Positions 61,901 to 64,000 of a stretch of DNA of 64,000 bases are shown in pieces. This DNA comes from Nereocystis luetkeana (lineage: Eukaryota > Sar > Phaeophyceae > Laminariales > Laminariaceae), in the NCBI GenBank assembly GCA_031213475.1, contig JARUPZ010000003.1:15556869-15620868 (forward strand), written 5' to 3'. The notes beneath the pieces were generated by a model that saw only the letters and a program-made list of their open reading frames with translations, had not been told where the DNA came from and did no database searches. The position numbers were made by a program, and so were the translations under genes. Numbering within the stretch: position 1 is the first letter of the stretch; every line of letters starts with the position of its first letter.

Positions 61901-62432
61901 TTTGGTGCTTGTTTTGTTCCATCGCGACGCGTTCTTCTTGTTTTTGCCTGTTTTTTTCCCGCGGGCTAGATTTCAGAGAAACGAGCAAAAGTACGAACAT
62001 CATCATCGTCATCTTTAGTGTATACTACGCCCGTGTCTACAACTAAGTGCCTAAGAGTCCAAACGTAAAAGAAGCGTTCCATATCCTAGCTGCCAGCGAT
62101 GTTTACTCGTAGTTTAGCTGACGCTGTAGTCGTCGTGTGTATTTCCCATCGCTGTAGCCGTCATGCACATTCCCCATCGCTGTAGTCTTCATGCATGTTC
62201 GTCATTGTTTCCCACTAAATCCCCTTCTTGGCTCGTTCCCCCCCCCTCGTCCCAATCTCAGGTGCACCTGTACAGCGTTAACGGCGATAAAGGACCGGGG
62301 AAAAAACCTTCTGCGGTGGAAGTCACGGGGGGTGACGTCATGACCTCTATTCAGAGCGTGGTTGTTTTCCATCCGTCTCGGGATGTCTTGGCCGGGGTCA
62401 ATTCCAGTGGGCGAGCGCACGTTTTCATGTAA
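5884..62432 (+). CDS. WDR76: WDR76/CMR1-family WD40 protein, ten exons over 56.5 kb
   Basis: Joined CDS: 5884-6311, 7094-7304, 7792-7877, 8499-8613, 9363-9590, 19008-19136, 20163-20240, 58545-58763, 59335-59463, 62262-62432. It is 1,794 bases, or 597 residues, close to human WDR76 (626). Residues 1-142 are basic and disordered (Gly run 72-79) with the family's YELERLEKMKRNALVMASLG helix at 86-105. A charged linker and DEVLNRLRKLE follow. The WD40 propeller then runs to the C-terminus. Landmarks are ERAYSLAWHPS (exon 4), GNVGLWTIG and SYDGTVRRMD (exon 5), DITAVDLRT (exon 6), AHEKKANTVHTHP (exon 7), ASLDRTVKLWDAR (exon 8), HNNQTGRWLTKFQASWDP (exon 9) and the terminal SSGRAHVFM. Known family role: a nuclear DNA-damage and chromatin-associated protein related to DDB2; the WDAR motif (435-438) fits a DDB1-binding DWD box. 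Its role in this organism is inferred. Confidence 0.93.
7094..7304 (+). CDS. WDR76: WDR76 exon 2 (residues 143-213)
   Basis: The acceptor gcgtggcag follows a T-rich tract. Together with exon 1 it gives the family-like basic block RESARVRGKTPDG, then a poorly conserved linker. Donor AAG|GTGGTG, phase 0. An alternative phase-0 donor at 7215 (ATG|GTGGGG) would shorten the linker by 30 residues; the linker's low conservation prevents a firm choice. Confidence 0.75.
7792..7877 (+). CDS. WDR76: WDR76 exon 3 (residues 214-241 and part of 242)
   Basis: Acceptor ttttgtag, donor CAG|GTGTGG. Encodes an acidic segment ending EYDLAEPDEVLNR. The last codon is split (phase 2) and is completed by exon 4. 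Confidence 0.85.
8499..8613 (+). CDS. WDR76: WDR76 exon 4 (residues 242-280)
   Basis: The frame is fixed by a stop just upstream, the split Arg codon and strong family similarity: LRKLEVGETGVCKVVRERAY then SLAWHPSESKLLIAVGDK, the first strand of the propeller. Donor AAG|GTCGGC, phase 0. Confidence 0.92.
9363..9590 (+). CDS. WDR76: WDR76 exon 5 (residues 281-356)
   Basis: Acceptor ttcctgaag. Continues GDK with VGNVGLWTIG, then an acidic insert, then FKPHTGSVPRLVFDPTDGNK and ISISYDGTVRRMDVEKGAFE. This is one of the most conserved stretches of the family. Donor CAG|GTGAAG, phase 0. Confidence 0.95.
10351..10422. repeat. 72-bp foldback/TIR element, copy 1
   Basis: The left arm contains GGTCCCGTTTTGGGGATAAA. 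The right arm, reverse-complemented, reads GCAGTCCCGTTTCGGGGACA. A related element of the same size lies at 44727-44800, and half an element lies near 40680-40712. Confidence 0.75.
11432..11544. mobile_element. 113-bp MITE-like element, copy 1
   Basis: Terminal inverted repeats of about 30 bp start ACTATTACAGGGGACTATAG and end GGTCTCCCGTAATAGT, with an AT-rich centre (tatatatttccctatttttactaac). A second copy is at 40777-40885. No coding capacity. Target-site duplications could not be told apart from the TA-rich ends. Confidence 0.85.
12239..13039 (+). CDS. Unrecognised ORF in intron 5, possibly degenerate gene remains
   Basis: A 266-codon open frame rich in Pro, Ser, Cys and Arg with no domain I recognise. 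The composition is low-complexity in places and could be chance. In another frame, 12700-12840 reads more like ordinary protein (DEVVHCSYFLAATASPPNDD, then WFKEMVRYHPTLWWRAGVPP) but is interrupted shortly after. I cannot tell a decayed gene from coincidence. The region lies inside the WD40 gene's intron on the same strand, so it is not part of that gene's mature message. Confidence 0.2.
   Translation: MAGHEHQCSRGVNCTTWDRTVTSLELCGCRPRCLATIRRDLRLPFITPYHIFSDVTVLQAATHLEVACLVQREHPPSSFHPPFAHFDRTASRFSPPHCQTMAGCMRYCARWLYALVGGRPPRASSPPLPPSSPSANVKLFFSYFSINSPSTSVRTLRLLPIPPCLMRSYTAATFLPPQHHHQTTTGLRRWCATTLLCGGEPVSPQAACYGKGIPSPPVLCSTSILPLQFLAFDWPLLEVLSPRRNSLQGMLVFFFCRQTSTAREES
13180..13443 (+). CDS. Unrecognised short ORF with one hydrophobic segment
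   Basis: 87 codons. A hydrophobic stretch (LTVAFFASAFVVSALALMGS, about residues 40-60) could be a membrane helix. No homology recognised. It may be a remnant related to the frames just upstream (12.2-13.0 kb), or chance. Confidence 0.2.
   Translation: MSVQYNRLRVNSRVLLAEEFRVHLGVLDEPGRVRLCHLTVAFFASAFVVSALALMGSMLISPRLRGTTKDRVGLLQCASDAAHTMLR
13756..14442 (-). CDS. Unrecognised 228-residue ORF in intron 5, antisense
   Basis: An uninterrupted minus-strand frame of 228 codons, longer than the great majority of chance ORFs in this window. It has no simple repeats and a mixed composition (CGGHTLHLPQGARARIAGLH, WLQHPASLNNLVVPRENQVR). I recognise no domain, signal peptide or membrane helix. It could be a small nested gene, a transposon fragment or chance; it has no neighbour on the same strand to support it. 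Confidence 0.3.
   Translation of the reverse strand: MDDTWYTTFGICCIRQLLLQGAPNSYSTYEVRVLKSAVGNACRSRQVCYRMATKWRRPVERAAPEPCGGHTLHLPQGARARIAGLHVQYDYCMNAAAGRRVGCRRMSFVVNYYGQKTHDSVRGALLQPSNTTIVVWLQHPASLNNLVVPRENQVRYSVLTSACQIPFTQNVGGTHIHPVSTYSSAKYTLHLYAYRTATILRPSVFVLSPSEATIYGTTNNHQLLVLQQ
15055..15530. repeat. Imperfect tandem region with CAG/CTG words and a CGGTCTA core
   Basis: A motif of the form CTGTTCGCACGTGTGCGGTCTA recurs in diverged form near 15066, 15193, 15357 and 15486 (spacing about 127-164 bp), separated by CAG- and AGCAG-rich spacers. Two copies contain CACGTG. No coding frame survives. Confidence 0.6.
15685..15765 (-). repeat. tRNA-like dispersed repeat, copy 1
   Basis: The reverse complement shares with 19812-19905 a block from TGGCGTGTC through CAAGAAAG.AAAG.GCCAC to a segment resembling the T-arm and acceptor of a tRNA (gtcgatcccggggtcc). 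It does not fold into a full cloverleaf that I can draw. Confidence 0.4.
19008..19136 (+). CDS. WDR76: WDR76 exon 6 (residues 357-399)
   Basis: Acceptor tcatcag. Encodes VFANSASDDSFFTDGHVVAE then a propeller strand ending SDGVGDITAVDLRTNQQ. The junction to exon 7 falls at CAACAG|GCGAGA, a GC donor. No GT donor near this point preserves the frame and the conserved AVDLRT segment. Confidence 0.85.
19137..20162 (+). other. WDR76: WDR76 intron 6, apparent GC-AG intron
   Basis: Starts GCGAGAG after CAG and ends atcgccgcag. Positions +3 to +5 (GAG) fit a donor despite C at +2. It contains a tRNA-like repeat near 19812-19905 and no other recognisable feature. Confidence 0.8.
19812..19905 (+). repeat. 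tRNA-like dispersed repeat, copy 2
   Basis: Related to the reverse complement of 15685-15765. It carries a segment (GATTCGAACCGGGGGTC) resembling tRNA T-arm sequence. No complete cloverleaf was found, so a tRNA-derived repeat is more likely than a working gene. Confidence 0.4.
20163..20240 (+). CDS. WDR76: WDR76 exon 7 (residues 400-425)
   Basis: Acceptor cgccgcag. Encodes VWKREAHEKKANTVHTHPTN then RTLFVT, the strongly conserved strand before the WDxR blade. Donor ACG|GTGAGA opens the 38.3-kb intron; phase 0. Confidence 0.95.
20467..20780. repeat. GC-rich block with hairpin at the start of intron 7
   Basis: Contains the inverted repeat ACCCGGGAGA (20502-20511) and TCTCCCGGGT (20518-20527) with a 6-base loop, then a near-duplicate GCGAGCTCACCCACTA. 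It looks unlike its surroundings and may be part of an old insertion. No coding sense seen. Confidence 0.4.
22999..23044. repeat. (GAGT)n microsatellite
   Basis: About eleven GAGT units, followed by imperfect ones to about 23060. Confidence 0.95.
25757..25924 (+). repeat. 5-prime LTR (conserved part)
   Basis: Matches 33959-34133 through shared blocks such as CCTTGCTCTCAGTCTCTCAT, ACCAACGAGT and TGACCTTTGAAC-like ends, with many differences. The true left boundary may lie upstream: a similar block (cccttcggg.tgtggt...cccggggg) also occurs near 24830-24870. Confidence 0.75.
26503..27696 (+). CDS. Gag-like frame with CCHC zinc knuckle
   Basis: 397-codon frame in the gypsy-type element. A CX2CX4HX4C zinc knuckle (CLNCREDAHSPKQC, residues 135-148) marks a nucleocapsid. 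Before it lies a Gag-like region; after it a basic, Ser/Pro/Arg-rich tail whose open reading may be partly chance in GC-rich sequence. Gag-like sense also appears upstream in other frames (for example METQEVGGSASPNGG at 26055 and PPFAIFVGNFEG near 26310), so the original gag began earlier and has been frameshifted. Not expected to be functional. Confidence 0.7.
   Translation: MDAMWLAFETLENSNTHAINGQKYFVSPPLLLRRGGGRPPRRSPGPPVLIAARAGRLTSRRSWQTGSRNNPLVMNINKPIPVLTRLPSAGPWTNTTTLKFTLSACPSGPMAPLLGSGLLSSPARATALSENRGHCLNCREDAHSPKQCRHAFQNLTGILNPDLGTLDDDGEASRRWQKRIVLYLRDNKSPRPNRQHNKKKTKSTASAIRVGSTSARASRTNKATTTTHARNEDIYQQSNSGHRGGGPTAPASSTSAPASGIRYGASHNSAGNPNGRQPGIFLASDTDRSTAVRPLPPVRRQHCREKKYWAHKMLVSQARPALSAERALRATPYCGPTQRPSLAFFTGEPPGVFPGVGSPRFKRRSPKPRTAQHHDCRAGASFFSAGVSLPAVPWRSV
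29750..30814 (+). pseudogene. Gypsy-type reverse transcriptase remains
   Basis: Pieces in different frames give RT landmarks in the right order: SRPLRINPITGKEVEAILDQ with YLAAGLIQHST near 30150-30260, HKETVPLTAF near 30408-30435, the catalytic YLDDVFVF at 30551-30574 (the YxDD motif is intact), and SISPPGIRPNAENVSAL near 30710-30760. Frames break between these blocks, so no intact polymerase is encoded. Confidence 0.85.
31832..32500 (+). pseudogene. Integrase core remains
   Basis: A frame reading VGVD, then an in-frame TAA (31849-31851), then IGPLPVTPRGDTYILLYTDR matches the start of a retroviral-type integrase core (first catalytic Asp, then TDRF). Downstream pieces in other frames keep SDNGLQSL and GVERVNRSMAQML, corresponding to the later DNG and E regions. 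Stops and frameshifts make it non-functional. Confidence 0.85.
33091..33896 (+). repeat. Tandem duplication of about 406 bp at the 3-prime end of the gypsy-type element
   Basis: CGATCTGGATACT recurs at 33091 and 33497, and about 400 bp after each point are nearly the same, ending in ATTACCTGGGTTCAGG. Each unit carries a perfect hairpin ACCCCCC-TTGC-GGGGGGT (33181-33198 and 33590-33607). The second unit runs directly into the 3-prime LTR region. Confidence 0.9.
33959..34133 (+). repeat. 3-prime LTR (conserved part)
   Basis: Counterpart of 25757-25924; see that entry. AGCAG-rich sequence follows to about 34260. Confidence 0.75.
34140..37201. other. Non-coding stretch rich in TACCWGGTA motifs and A/T tracts
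   Basis: No gene is supported. Ten exact TACCWGGTA copies lie between 34922 and 36581. An A-rich run (about 35220-35530, mostly aaaac/aaaag words) gives a spurious minus-strand hydrophobic ORF. AGCAG and CAGTACT words dominate 34200-34900. Confidence 0.6.
37202..37274 (-). tRNA. tRNA-Arg (anticodon TCT)
   Basis: On the minus strand a 73-nt cloverleaf can be drawn: acceptor GGGCCCG with CGGGCTT (seven pairs, two of them G-U), D arm GGCT/AGCC, anticodon stem CTGCC/GGCAG with loop CTTCTAA (anticodon TCT), and T arm GTCGG-TTCGAGT-CCGGC. No intron and no encoded CCA. A T run lies nearby on the opposite side. Its anticodon arm is the source, or a relative, of the repeats on both sides of the long inverted repeat that follows. 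Confidence 0.85.
37275..37475. repeat. Palindromic repeats derived from the tRNA-Arg anticodon arm, left cluster
   Basis: Four half-copies alternate in orientation: GGGCAGCGGCTTATC-type at about 37285-37310 and 37383-37408, and GATAAGCCGCTGCC...TTAGAAGGCA-type at about 37343-37371 and 37435-37465. They share the D/anticodon-arm words of the adjacent tRNA gene, with the loop lengthened. Between half-copies lies TATAAGCCGCTTATA, itself palindromic. Confidence 0.85.
37521..38226 (+). repeat. Left arm of a long inverted repeat (about 706 bp)
   Basis: Begins TTAGACCTATGCCAATAGAA and ends CTTTTCCAAAAGTT. It is nearly the reverse complement of 38342-39062, with small indels and substitutions. It holds a smaller perfect palindrome GCCGATGTTGG-C-CCAACATCGGC near 38169-38191. 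Loop to the other arm is about 115 bp. Confidence 0.92.
37615..38157 (+). CDS. Unrecognised ORF inside the left arm
   Basis: 180 codons with no domain I recognise. Its C-terminal half (YGILPNLEKSLLDGWRSF, GVKTVTLGWVGAPNERTPFR) is repeated in the opposite arm on the minus strand, because the arms are inverted copies. Both arms keep this frame open over about 100 codons, which could reflect past coding function or simply recent duplication. The N-terminus is low-complexity (Phe, Asn, Lys). Confidence 0.35.
   Translation: MGKNEKNVLFFIFFPPNGCRRRNLFFLLANCQHGDRNQLVRRSTLALDIDSALGQPARYLARPTNIDDGPEDIRWIHGLGGESLPAASYGILPNLEKSLLDGWRSFVLCFVQTSAQMFLYHSPGQLPPHDTGHGVKTVTLGWVGAPNERTPFRIHDAIVGFVDRCLSRTRNLAASNQRSA
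38342..39062 (-). repeat. Right arm of the long inverted repeat (about 721 bp)
   Basis: Starts AACTTTTGGAAAAG and ends CATTGGCATATAGGTCTTA, mirroring the left arm. A minus-strand frame at 38411-38716 mirrors the left-arm ORF (101 codons shared), and the palindrome near 38377-38399 mirrors 38169-38191. Confidence 0.92.
38411..38716 (-). CDS. Mirror copy of the left-arm ORF
   Basis: 101 codons, MPAASYGILPNLKKSLL... with GVKTVTLGWVGAPNERTPFR, the counterpart of the C-terminal half of the 37615-38157 frame. It differs by substitutions and a small insertion (FAIR). Function unknown. Confidence 0.3.
   Translation of the reverse strand: MPAASYGILPNLKKSLLFAIRDGWRSFVFCFEQTSGQMCFYHTPGQLPPHDTSHGVKTVTLGWVGAPNERTPFRIHDAIVDFVDRCLSRTRNLAASNQRSA
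39074..39184 (-). repeat. Inverted copy of the loop segment
   Basis: The spacer between the arms (38227-38341) recurs here in reverse complement (GGCCCATAGGAAGCGTGTTC, then GGCGGGTATCTTTGAAATTC). The locus therefore reads arm, spacer, inverted arm, inverted spacer. Confidence 0.85.
39201..39381. repeat. Palindromic repeats derived from the tRNA-Arg anticodon arm, right cluster
   Basis: Same arrangement as the left cluster, again four half-copies (GGGCGGCGGCTTATG-type and GATAAGCCGTTGCC...TTAGAAGGCA-type). No full tRNA gene is present on this side. Confidence 0.85.
39390..40776. other. Stretch without a gene
   Basis: Short unrecognised frames only. Contains a C18-type run near 40087-40104, which can shift any frame through it, and half of a foldback element near 40680-40712. 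Confidence 0.5.
40777..40885. mobile_element. 109-bp MITE-like element, copy 2
   Basis: Second copy of the element at 11432-11544. Its TIRs are cleaner here: TATTACGGGGGACCATAGTT on the left, mirrored on the right by AACTATGGTCCCCCGTAATA. Confidence 0.88.
41101..41800. repeat. Tandem repeat of about 317 bp, two units and a partial third
   Basis: CCATGCAGAGGGTGG recurs at 41101 and 41418. Shared blocks include GAACGCGTCCAAGGTCCGCA and TAAGAGCTACCACAC..CAAC. A diverged third piece (GGTCCAGGACCAAC and following) ends near 41800. No coding sense. Confidence 0.85.
44727..44800. repeat. 74-bp foldback/TIR element, copy 2
   Basis: The left arm contains GCCGTCCCGTTTTGGGGACA. The right arm reverse-complements to GCAGTCCCGTTGCGGGGAGA. 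Same family as 10351-10422. Confidence 0.75.
44916..46304 (-). CDS. Ankyrin-repeat protein, intronless, nested antisense in WDR76 intron 7
   Basis: 462 codons without interruption. Ankyrin repeats cover about residues 40-360, with typical helices such as GIVELLLEHGADP (84-96), ALHIAARNGKVEIVRLLLE (122-140), TPLLAACDSSNVHVEVVRLL (155-174), PLHVVAYRGYMDLVDSL (191-207), TPLFLACVGGHESVVSRLLS (224-243) and HLLHYAAGFCRRSAVGVLLE (331-350). A conserved-looking tail follows (IPRDVIG, RRMLQLGLAYRARSWAW), then a Gly-rich linker and RIFRPKE near the C-terminus. There is no signal peptide or membrane helix. The start could instead be Met22 (46241) or Met32 (46211), both before the first repeat. Ankyrin repeats bind proteins; the partner is unknown. 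I recall this architecture, tail included, as an expanded family in Ectocarpus-type brown algae, but that was not checked here. Confidence 0.9.
   Translation of the reverse strand: MYDVISPLFVPPPILPCCPSVMVGTRASTHGMPADVNDRRLLQGASDGNFDLVKAALQAGASVNGPLTQPCAPIVPATIADHAGIVELLLEHGADPDRPVTEELPHPCPTSDMAAAAPGERALHIAARNGKVEIVRLLLERARANPNATDDKGGTPLLAACDSSNVHVEVVRLLLGAGADPALAETNGIVPLHVVAYRGYMDLVDSLHSRAPATLNRSASKGQTPLFLACVGGHESVVSRLLSLGAMQPVPADDSSRMLPLSAAVSKGFLGVVRILINEGGIKAVGGWSALPDALYTAVQVHQAKILRLLLAASGEDRRSEWANANIEGRHLLHYAAGFCRRSAVGVLLEAGADEAARDLEGRIPRDVIGVDIGRGGGVQIDREKEDVIRRMLQLGLAYRARSWAWTSDEEADAGGGVGGGATNAMISFPPAVPKPPVIDVRIFRPKEKNSRSKLFVGLVDR
46922..46964. repeat. (GAT)n microsatellite
   Basis: About fourteen GAT units. 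Poly-Asp, poly-Met and poly-His frames across it are artefacts. Confidence 0.95.
47550..47831. mobile_element. MITE-like element B with TIRs and internal CCCTAA repeats
   Basis: Opposite-orientation copy of 2949-3250. Left TIR GGGAGAAGGGATCTTTAGG; the right end reverse-complements to GGGAGAAGGGATTTTTAGGG. Carries three CCCTAA units near 47643-47661. Outside the TIRs, further inverted words (AAATGCTCGAAG near 47455 and CTTCGAGCATTT near 47851) may mean the element extends to about 47440-47865. Confidence 0.78.
48560..48720. repeat. CAG/CTG-rich low-complexity region
   Basis: Dense AGCAG, GCTGCTG and CAACAG words in alternating orientation. Able to fold; no coding support. Confidence 0.7.
49130..50720. 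repeat. Tandem repeat of about 454 bp, two good units plus a diverged one
   Basis: GGACCGAGGGGTTCGAACAG recurs at 49791 and 50245, 454 bp apart, and the sequence between is repeated closely to about 50700. A more diverged unit starts near 49135. Each unit holds AGACCGAGAGATCGAACCTC, CCGTGTCTC, TCGGTGGCGCGAGACTCCGA and AAAATCGGAATTTTAAGG. Long minus-strand frames here (for example 49923-50642) arise from the repetition. Confidence 0.9.
50974..51047 (-). repeat. tRNA-like sequence with A- and B-box motifs
   Basis: The minus strand has an A-box-like TGGCTTGGTAGG, a good T arm (GTGGG-TTCAAGT-CCCGC) and a B-box GGTTCAAGTCC. The acceptor pairs only in part, and no proper D or anticodon stem forms. 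More likely a tRNA pseudogene or the head of a tRNA-derived SINE than a working tRNA. Confidence 0.45.
51879..52059 (-). repeat. Dispersed repeat, copy 2 (inverted relative to 2738-2878)
   Basis: Reverse-complement match of 2738-2878, sharing GAGTCCCGCCGCCATGCTTC-type and CAAACCGGCGACTTGATAAT-type blocks. It has an additional palindromic segment GCGGGCGGCCTATCCCGCCCGC-like near 51891-51913. Confidence 0.75.
53150..55480. repeat. Tandem repeat of about 770 bp, three units
   Basis: The start word GCG(G)AAAAATC(A/T)GATTT recurs near 53154, 53924 and 54701 (about 770 and 777 bp apart). Shared blocks follow in the same order: GAGCAAACGCCGAGACCA, CTACGAGTACGTATCCACGG, CACTGTAG, GGCGCGAAGCAACGTCGCTA. 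Each unit contains a palindrome of the form CCCAAGTCGTC-AGATTTTGGGCCAAAATC-GACGACTTGGG (about 53648-53690, 54434-54480, and twice in unit 3 near 55200-55250 and 55325-55375). A second inverted pair is built on GAAGCTC/GAGCTTC. No coding frame is conserved. Confidence 0.88.
57709..57790 (+). repeat. Dispersed repeat, copy 1 (related copy at 60878-60960)
   Basis: TCTAGGATGAAAAATCAGCACGGGCGCC... GCTGGATGTCGACGGG...AAGAACGGT is shared in diverged form with 60878-60960. Too short to assign to an element class. Confidence 0.6.
58545..58763 (+). CDS. WDR76: WDR76 exon 8 (residues 426-498)
   Basis: Acceptor tgcgcacag. Starts ASLDRTVKLWDARN, the conserved blade with the WDxR motif, then a Gly-rich loop (NLGAGTGAGGVGG), then FRSVNSAHFSPGGEWVATVG and QDDKIRLYQN. 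Donor CAG|GTACGT, phase 0. Confidence 0.95.
58963..58999. repeat. Inverted repeat flanking a poly-C run in intron 8
   Basis: GACTGTCG (58963-58970) and CGACAGTC (58992-58999) are perfect inverted repeats around a loop that is almost entirely C. Confidence 0.85.
59335..59463 (+). CDS. WDR76: WDR76 exon 9 (residues 499-541)
   Basis: Acceptor caacagcag. Encodes VLATHALPHNNQTGRWLTKF then QASWDPKSRGLFAIGSMQRG, matching the family's HNNxTGRWLTxFxAxWDP block. Donor GGA|GTAAGA, phase 0. Confidence 0.95.
59464..62261 (+). other. WDR76: WDR76 intron 9 (2.8 kb)
   Basis: Bounded by GTAAGA and caatctcag. Includes a T-rich run (about 60360-60760) and a dispersed-repeat copy. No gene recognised; long frames here are T-rich artefacts. 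Confidence 0.85.
60878..60960 (+). repeat. Dispersed repeat, copy 2 (related to 57709-57790)
   Basis: See 57709-57790. A short frame through it (SRIEESARTPVVLDVDGQKE) might be a fragment of a transposon protein, but it is too short to say. Confidence 0.5.
62262..62432 (+). CDS. WDR76: WDR76 exon 10 (residues 542-597 and stop)
   Basis: Acceptor caatctcag. Encodes VHLYSVNG, a Lys-rich loop, VMTSIQSVVVFHPSRDVLAG and the terminal VNSSGRAHVFM, then TAA at 62430. Ending on the last propeller strand is usual for the family. Confidence 0.95.
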   Translation: MHLYSVNGDKGPGKKPSAVEVTGGDVMTSIQSVVVFHPSRDVLAGVNSSGRAHVFM

Positions 62433-64000
62433 CGCACCACGGCTTGTGTGCACGCATGTTGTGGCGAGTGTCGAAGCTTGTAACCCGTTTTGGGGTCGAT
62501 GCCATTTTGGATGCCGGGGTTCGGCGAGTGAGGGTGATACCACCCCTGCGACAATGGTTGGCGGTTGGCGATGTGTTCGATTTGCTGCACAGCAGCAGTG
62601 CTTCGAATGCTTCGTTCTCCCTGTTTGTTTTGCAAAAGTGACGTAGGCACAACCGCTGTACATGTGCAGTCCAGGAGCGTTGTGCGTGATGGTCCCTGTC
62701 AACGCTTCCCTGTCCATCGTGGCTCAGATGCCGAGGTTTTTCTCCTCCCTAGCCTGTACTCAGGTTTTGGGGACTACGTAAATACTTGGAAATATAGGGG
62801 TGTGATTTGAGTAACAGCTCACGAAGCACTGTGGAGGGAGGTCGGCAAAATAAGTATGACTGCGTGCCTGATTACTCTAACATTGTATCATATAATCTTC
62901 GTGTAACTTTTGGGAACCGCCGCTGCGTCTTCTTGAGCAGACCCCGCCGTGCGATGTCGTTGAGCACCCCTCGGTCACTTTCAGATCCACATTTGTGCTG
63001 ATGATGACGAGAAGTTGCGGCGAGTCCTCGTTTCTGTTTCTTGAACAACAAAATAGAGACGGTTCGTGTATAAAACACAGCACCCTGGGCAATAGGTTCC
63101 AGGTCAATAGCAATCGATATGGTCCAGTCGAATAGGCGGCCTGGTTGCTTGTGACAGGTATCGACTGGTACTTTCTGACGCCGACTGTGGCCGGCTATGG
63201 GTCATCGACTGGGACCTTCACTGAACTGATGTTCGGCCAATCGAGTATTAGCATGAAATATCAAAGTCTATCGCTAAACCATCGATAGAAATTGCCAGAT
63301 CTGTACTATTCAGGCGATAAAATGTTGGGAACTGAGAGACGAAGCCTATTGTTTCGGACAATTCGATGTGCGTGGCATTCAGACTGCTTACTCAAAGCTC
63401 ATACCTGCACGTACCCTCTAGCGCTATGAGGAAGGGGGGGAGAGGGGGGAGGGAGGGAGGGAGGCACACACACGCTCTTACCAGGTAAGCACTAAGTACG
63501 ACAGCAGAATATTCAATCTGCCGAAAATGCTCACTCATCCGAAATCTATAACTTTTCAAAGTCCCTTCGGACTCATTCTATACCGGTACTATGTATAGTA
63601 TGTCATACCTGGTACAACCAGGTTTCGCCGCGATGGTCTAATGCCCGCCCCTTCTCCGCGTGTGTCCGCAGTAGGCGATAGATATAGGTGCGGTTGAAGA
63701 AGCTGAGCTGGTAAAAGCGACAATACTGACTTGAGGTTTATGTCATTAGGTGGAGGTTGGAGATATCTTGGCAAAATGATCGAAACAGCACAGCAGTACT
63801 GTAGTAAGCAGTTGGTCGGTGGCGAAGTCGATGATCGTCCCACGCCAACTGCGGGCACGAAATCCTTTTCCCTGCTGATGGCTATTGTGCCCGTATATGT
63901 CTAATGGTGAAACTGGTCACATCACTACATGCCACGTGGGCTCGCGACCCTCCAACCCGTAGATCCTGAAAATCCACAATTGTTGCATTTTTTCTATCAA
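62433..64000. other. 3-prime flank of WDR76, no gene recognised
   Basis: Holds the presumed 3-prime UTR (no clear AATAAA), a G/A-rich simple repeat near 63428-63466, and two exact TACCWGGTA copies (63479 and 63606). Short ORFs are not convincing. Confidence 0.5.

Overview
This window looks like nuclear DNA from an intron-rich eukaryote, most likely a brown alga or a close stramenopile relative. That is an inference. It rests on long introns with ordinary splice sites, many CAG/CTG-type simple repeats, decayed Ty1/copia and Ty3/gypsy elements, and an intronless ankyrin-repeat gene of a type I associate with Ectocarpus-like genomes. There are no bacterial operons, rRNA genes or CRISPR arrays.

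One host gene spans almost the whole window. A WDR76/CMR1-family WD40 gene starts at 5884 on the plus strand and stops at 62432. I could rebuild it as ten exons (1,794 coding bases, 597 codons plus stop). Every junction is in phase, and the joined product shows the family's landmarks from end to end. Only about 3 percent of the 56.5 kb span is coding. Intron 5 is 9.4 kb and intron 7 is 38.3 kb. Intron 6 appears to use a GC donor.

Layout. 1-1408: minus-strand gag and start of pol of a Ty1/copia element, with one frameshift and cut by the window edge. 1409-5883: intergenic, with a 32-bp minisatellite, a TIR element carrying TTAGGG repeats, a 34-bp tandem repeat and a CTG run. 5884-9590: WDR76 exons 1-5. 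9591-19007: intron 5, with foldback and MITE-like elements and a few unexplained ORFs. 19008-20240: exons 6 and 7. 20241-58544: intron 7, which holds a decayed gypsy-type element (about 25.76-34.13 kb), a tRNA-Arg(TCT) gene on the minus strand, a long inverted repeat (37.5-39.1 kb) flanked by repeats derived from the tRNA anticodon arm, a nested minus-strand ankyrin gene (44916-46304), and large tandem arrays (317, 454 and about 770 bp). 58545-62432: exons 8-10. 62433-64000: downstream flank without a recognisable gene.

The WD40 product is probably a nuclear, chromatin-associated protein and possible CRL4 (DDB1) adaptor. The ankyrin gene has its own strand and ORF and no visible functional link to it. 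The most unusual signals are a 9-bp near-palindrome, TACCWGGTA, present in at least 31 exact copies, and the long foldback locus bounded by amplified pieces of a tRNA-Arg gene.
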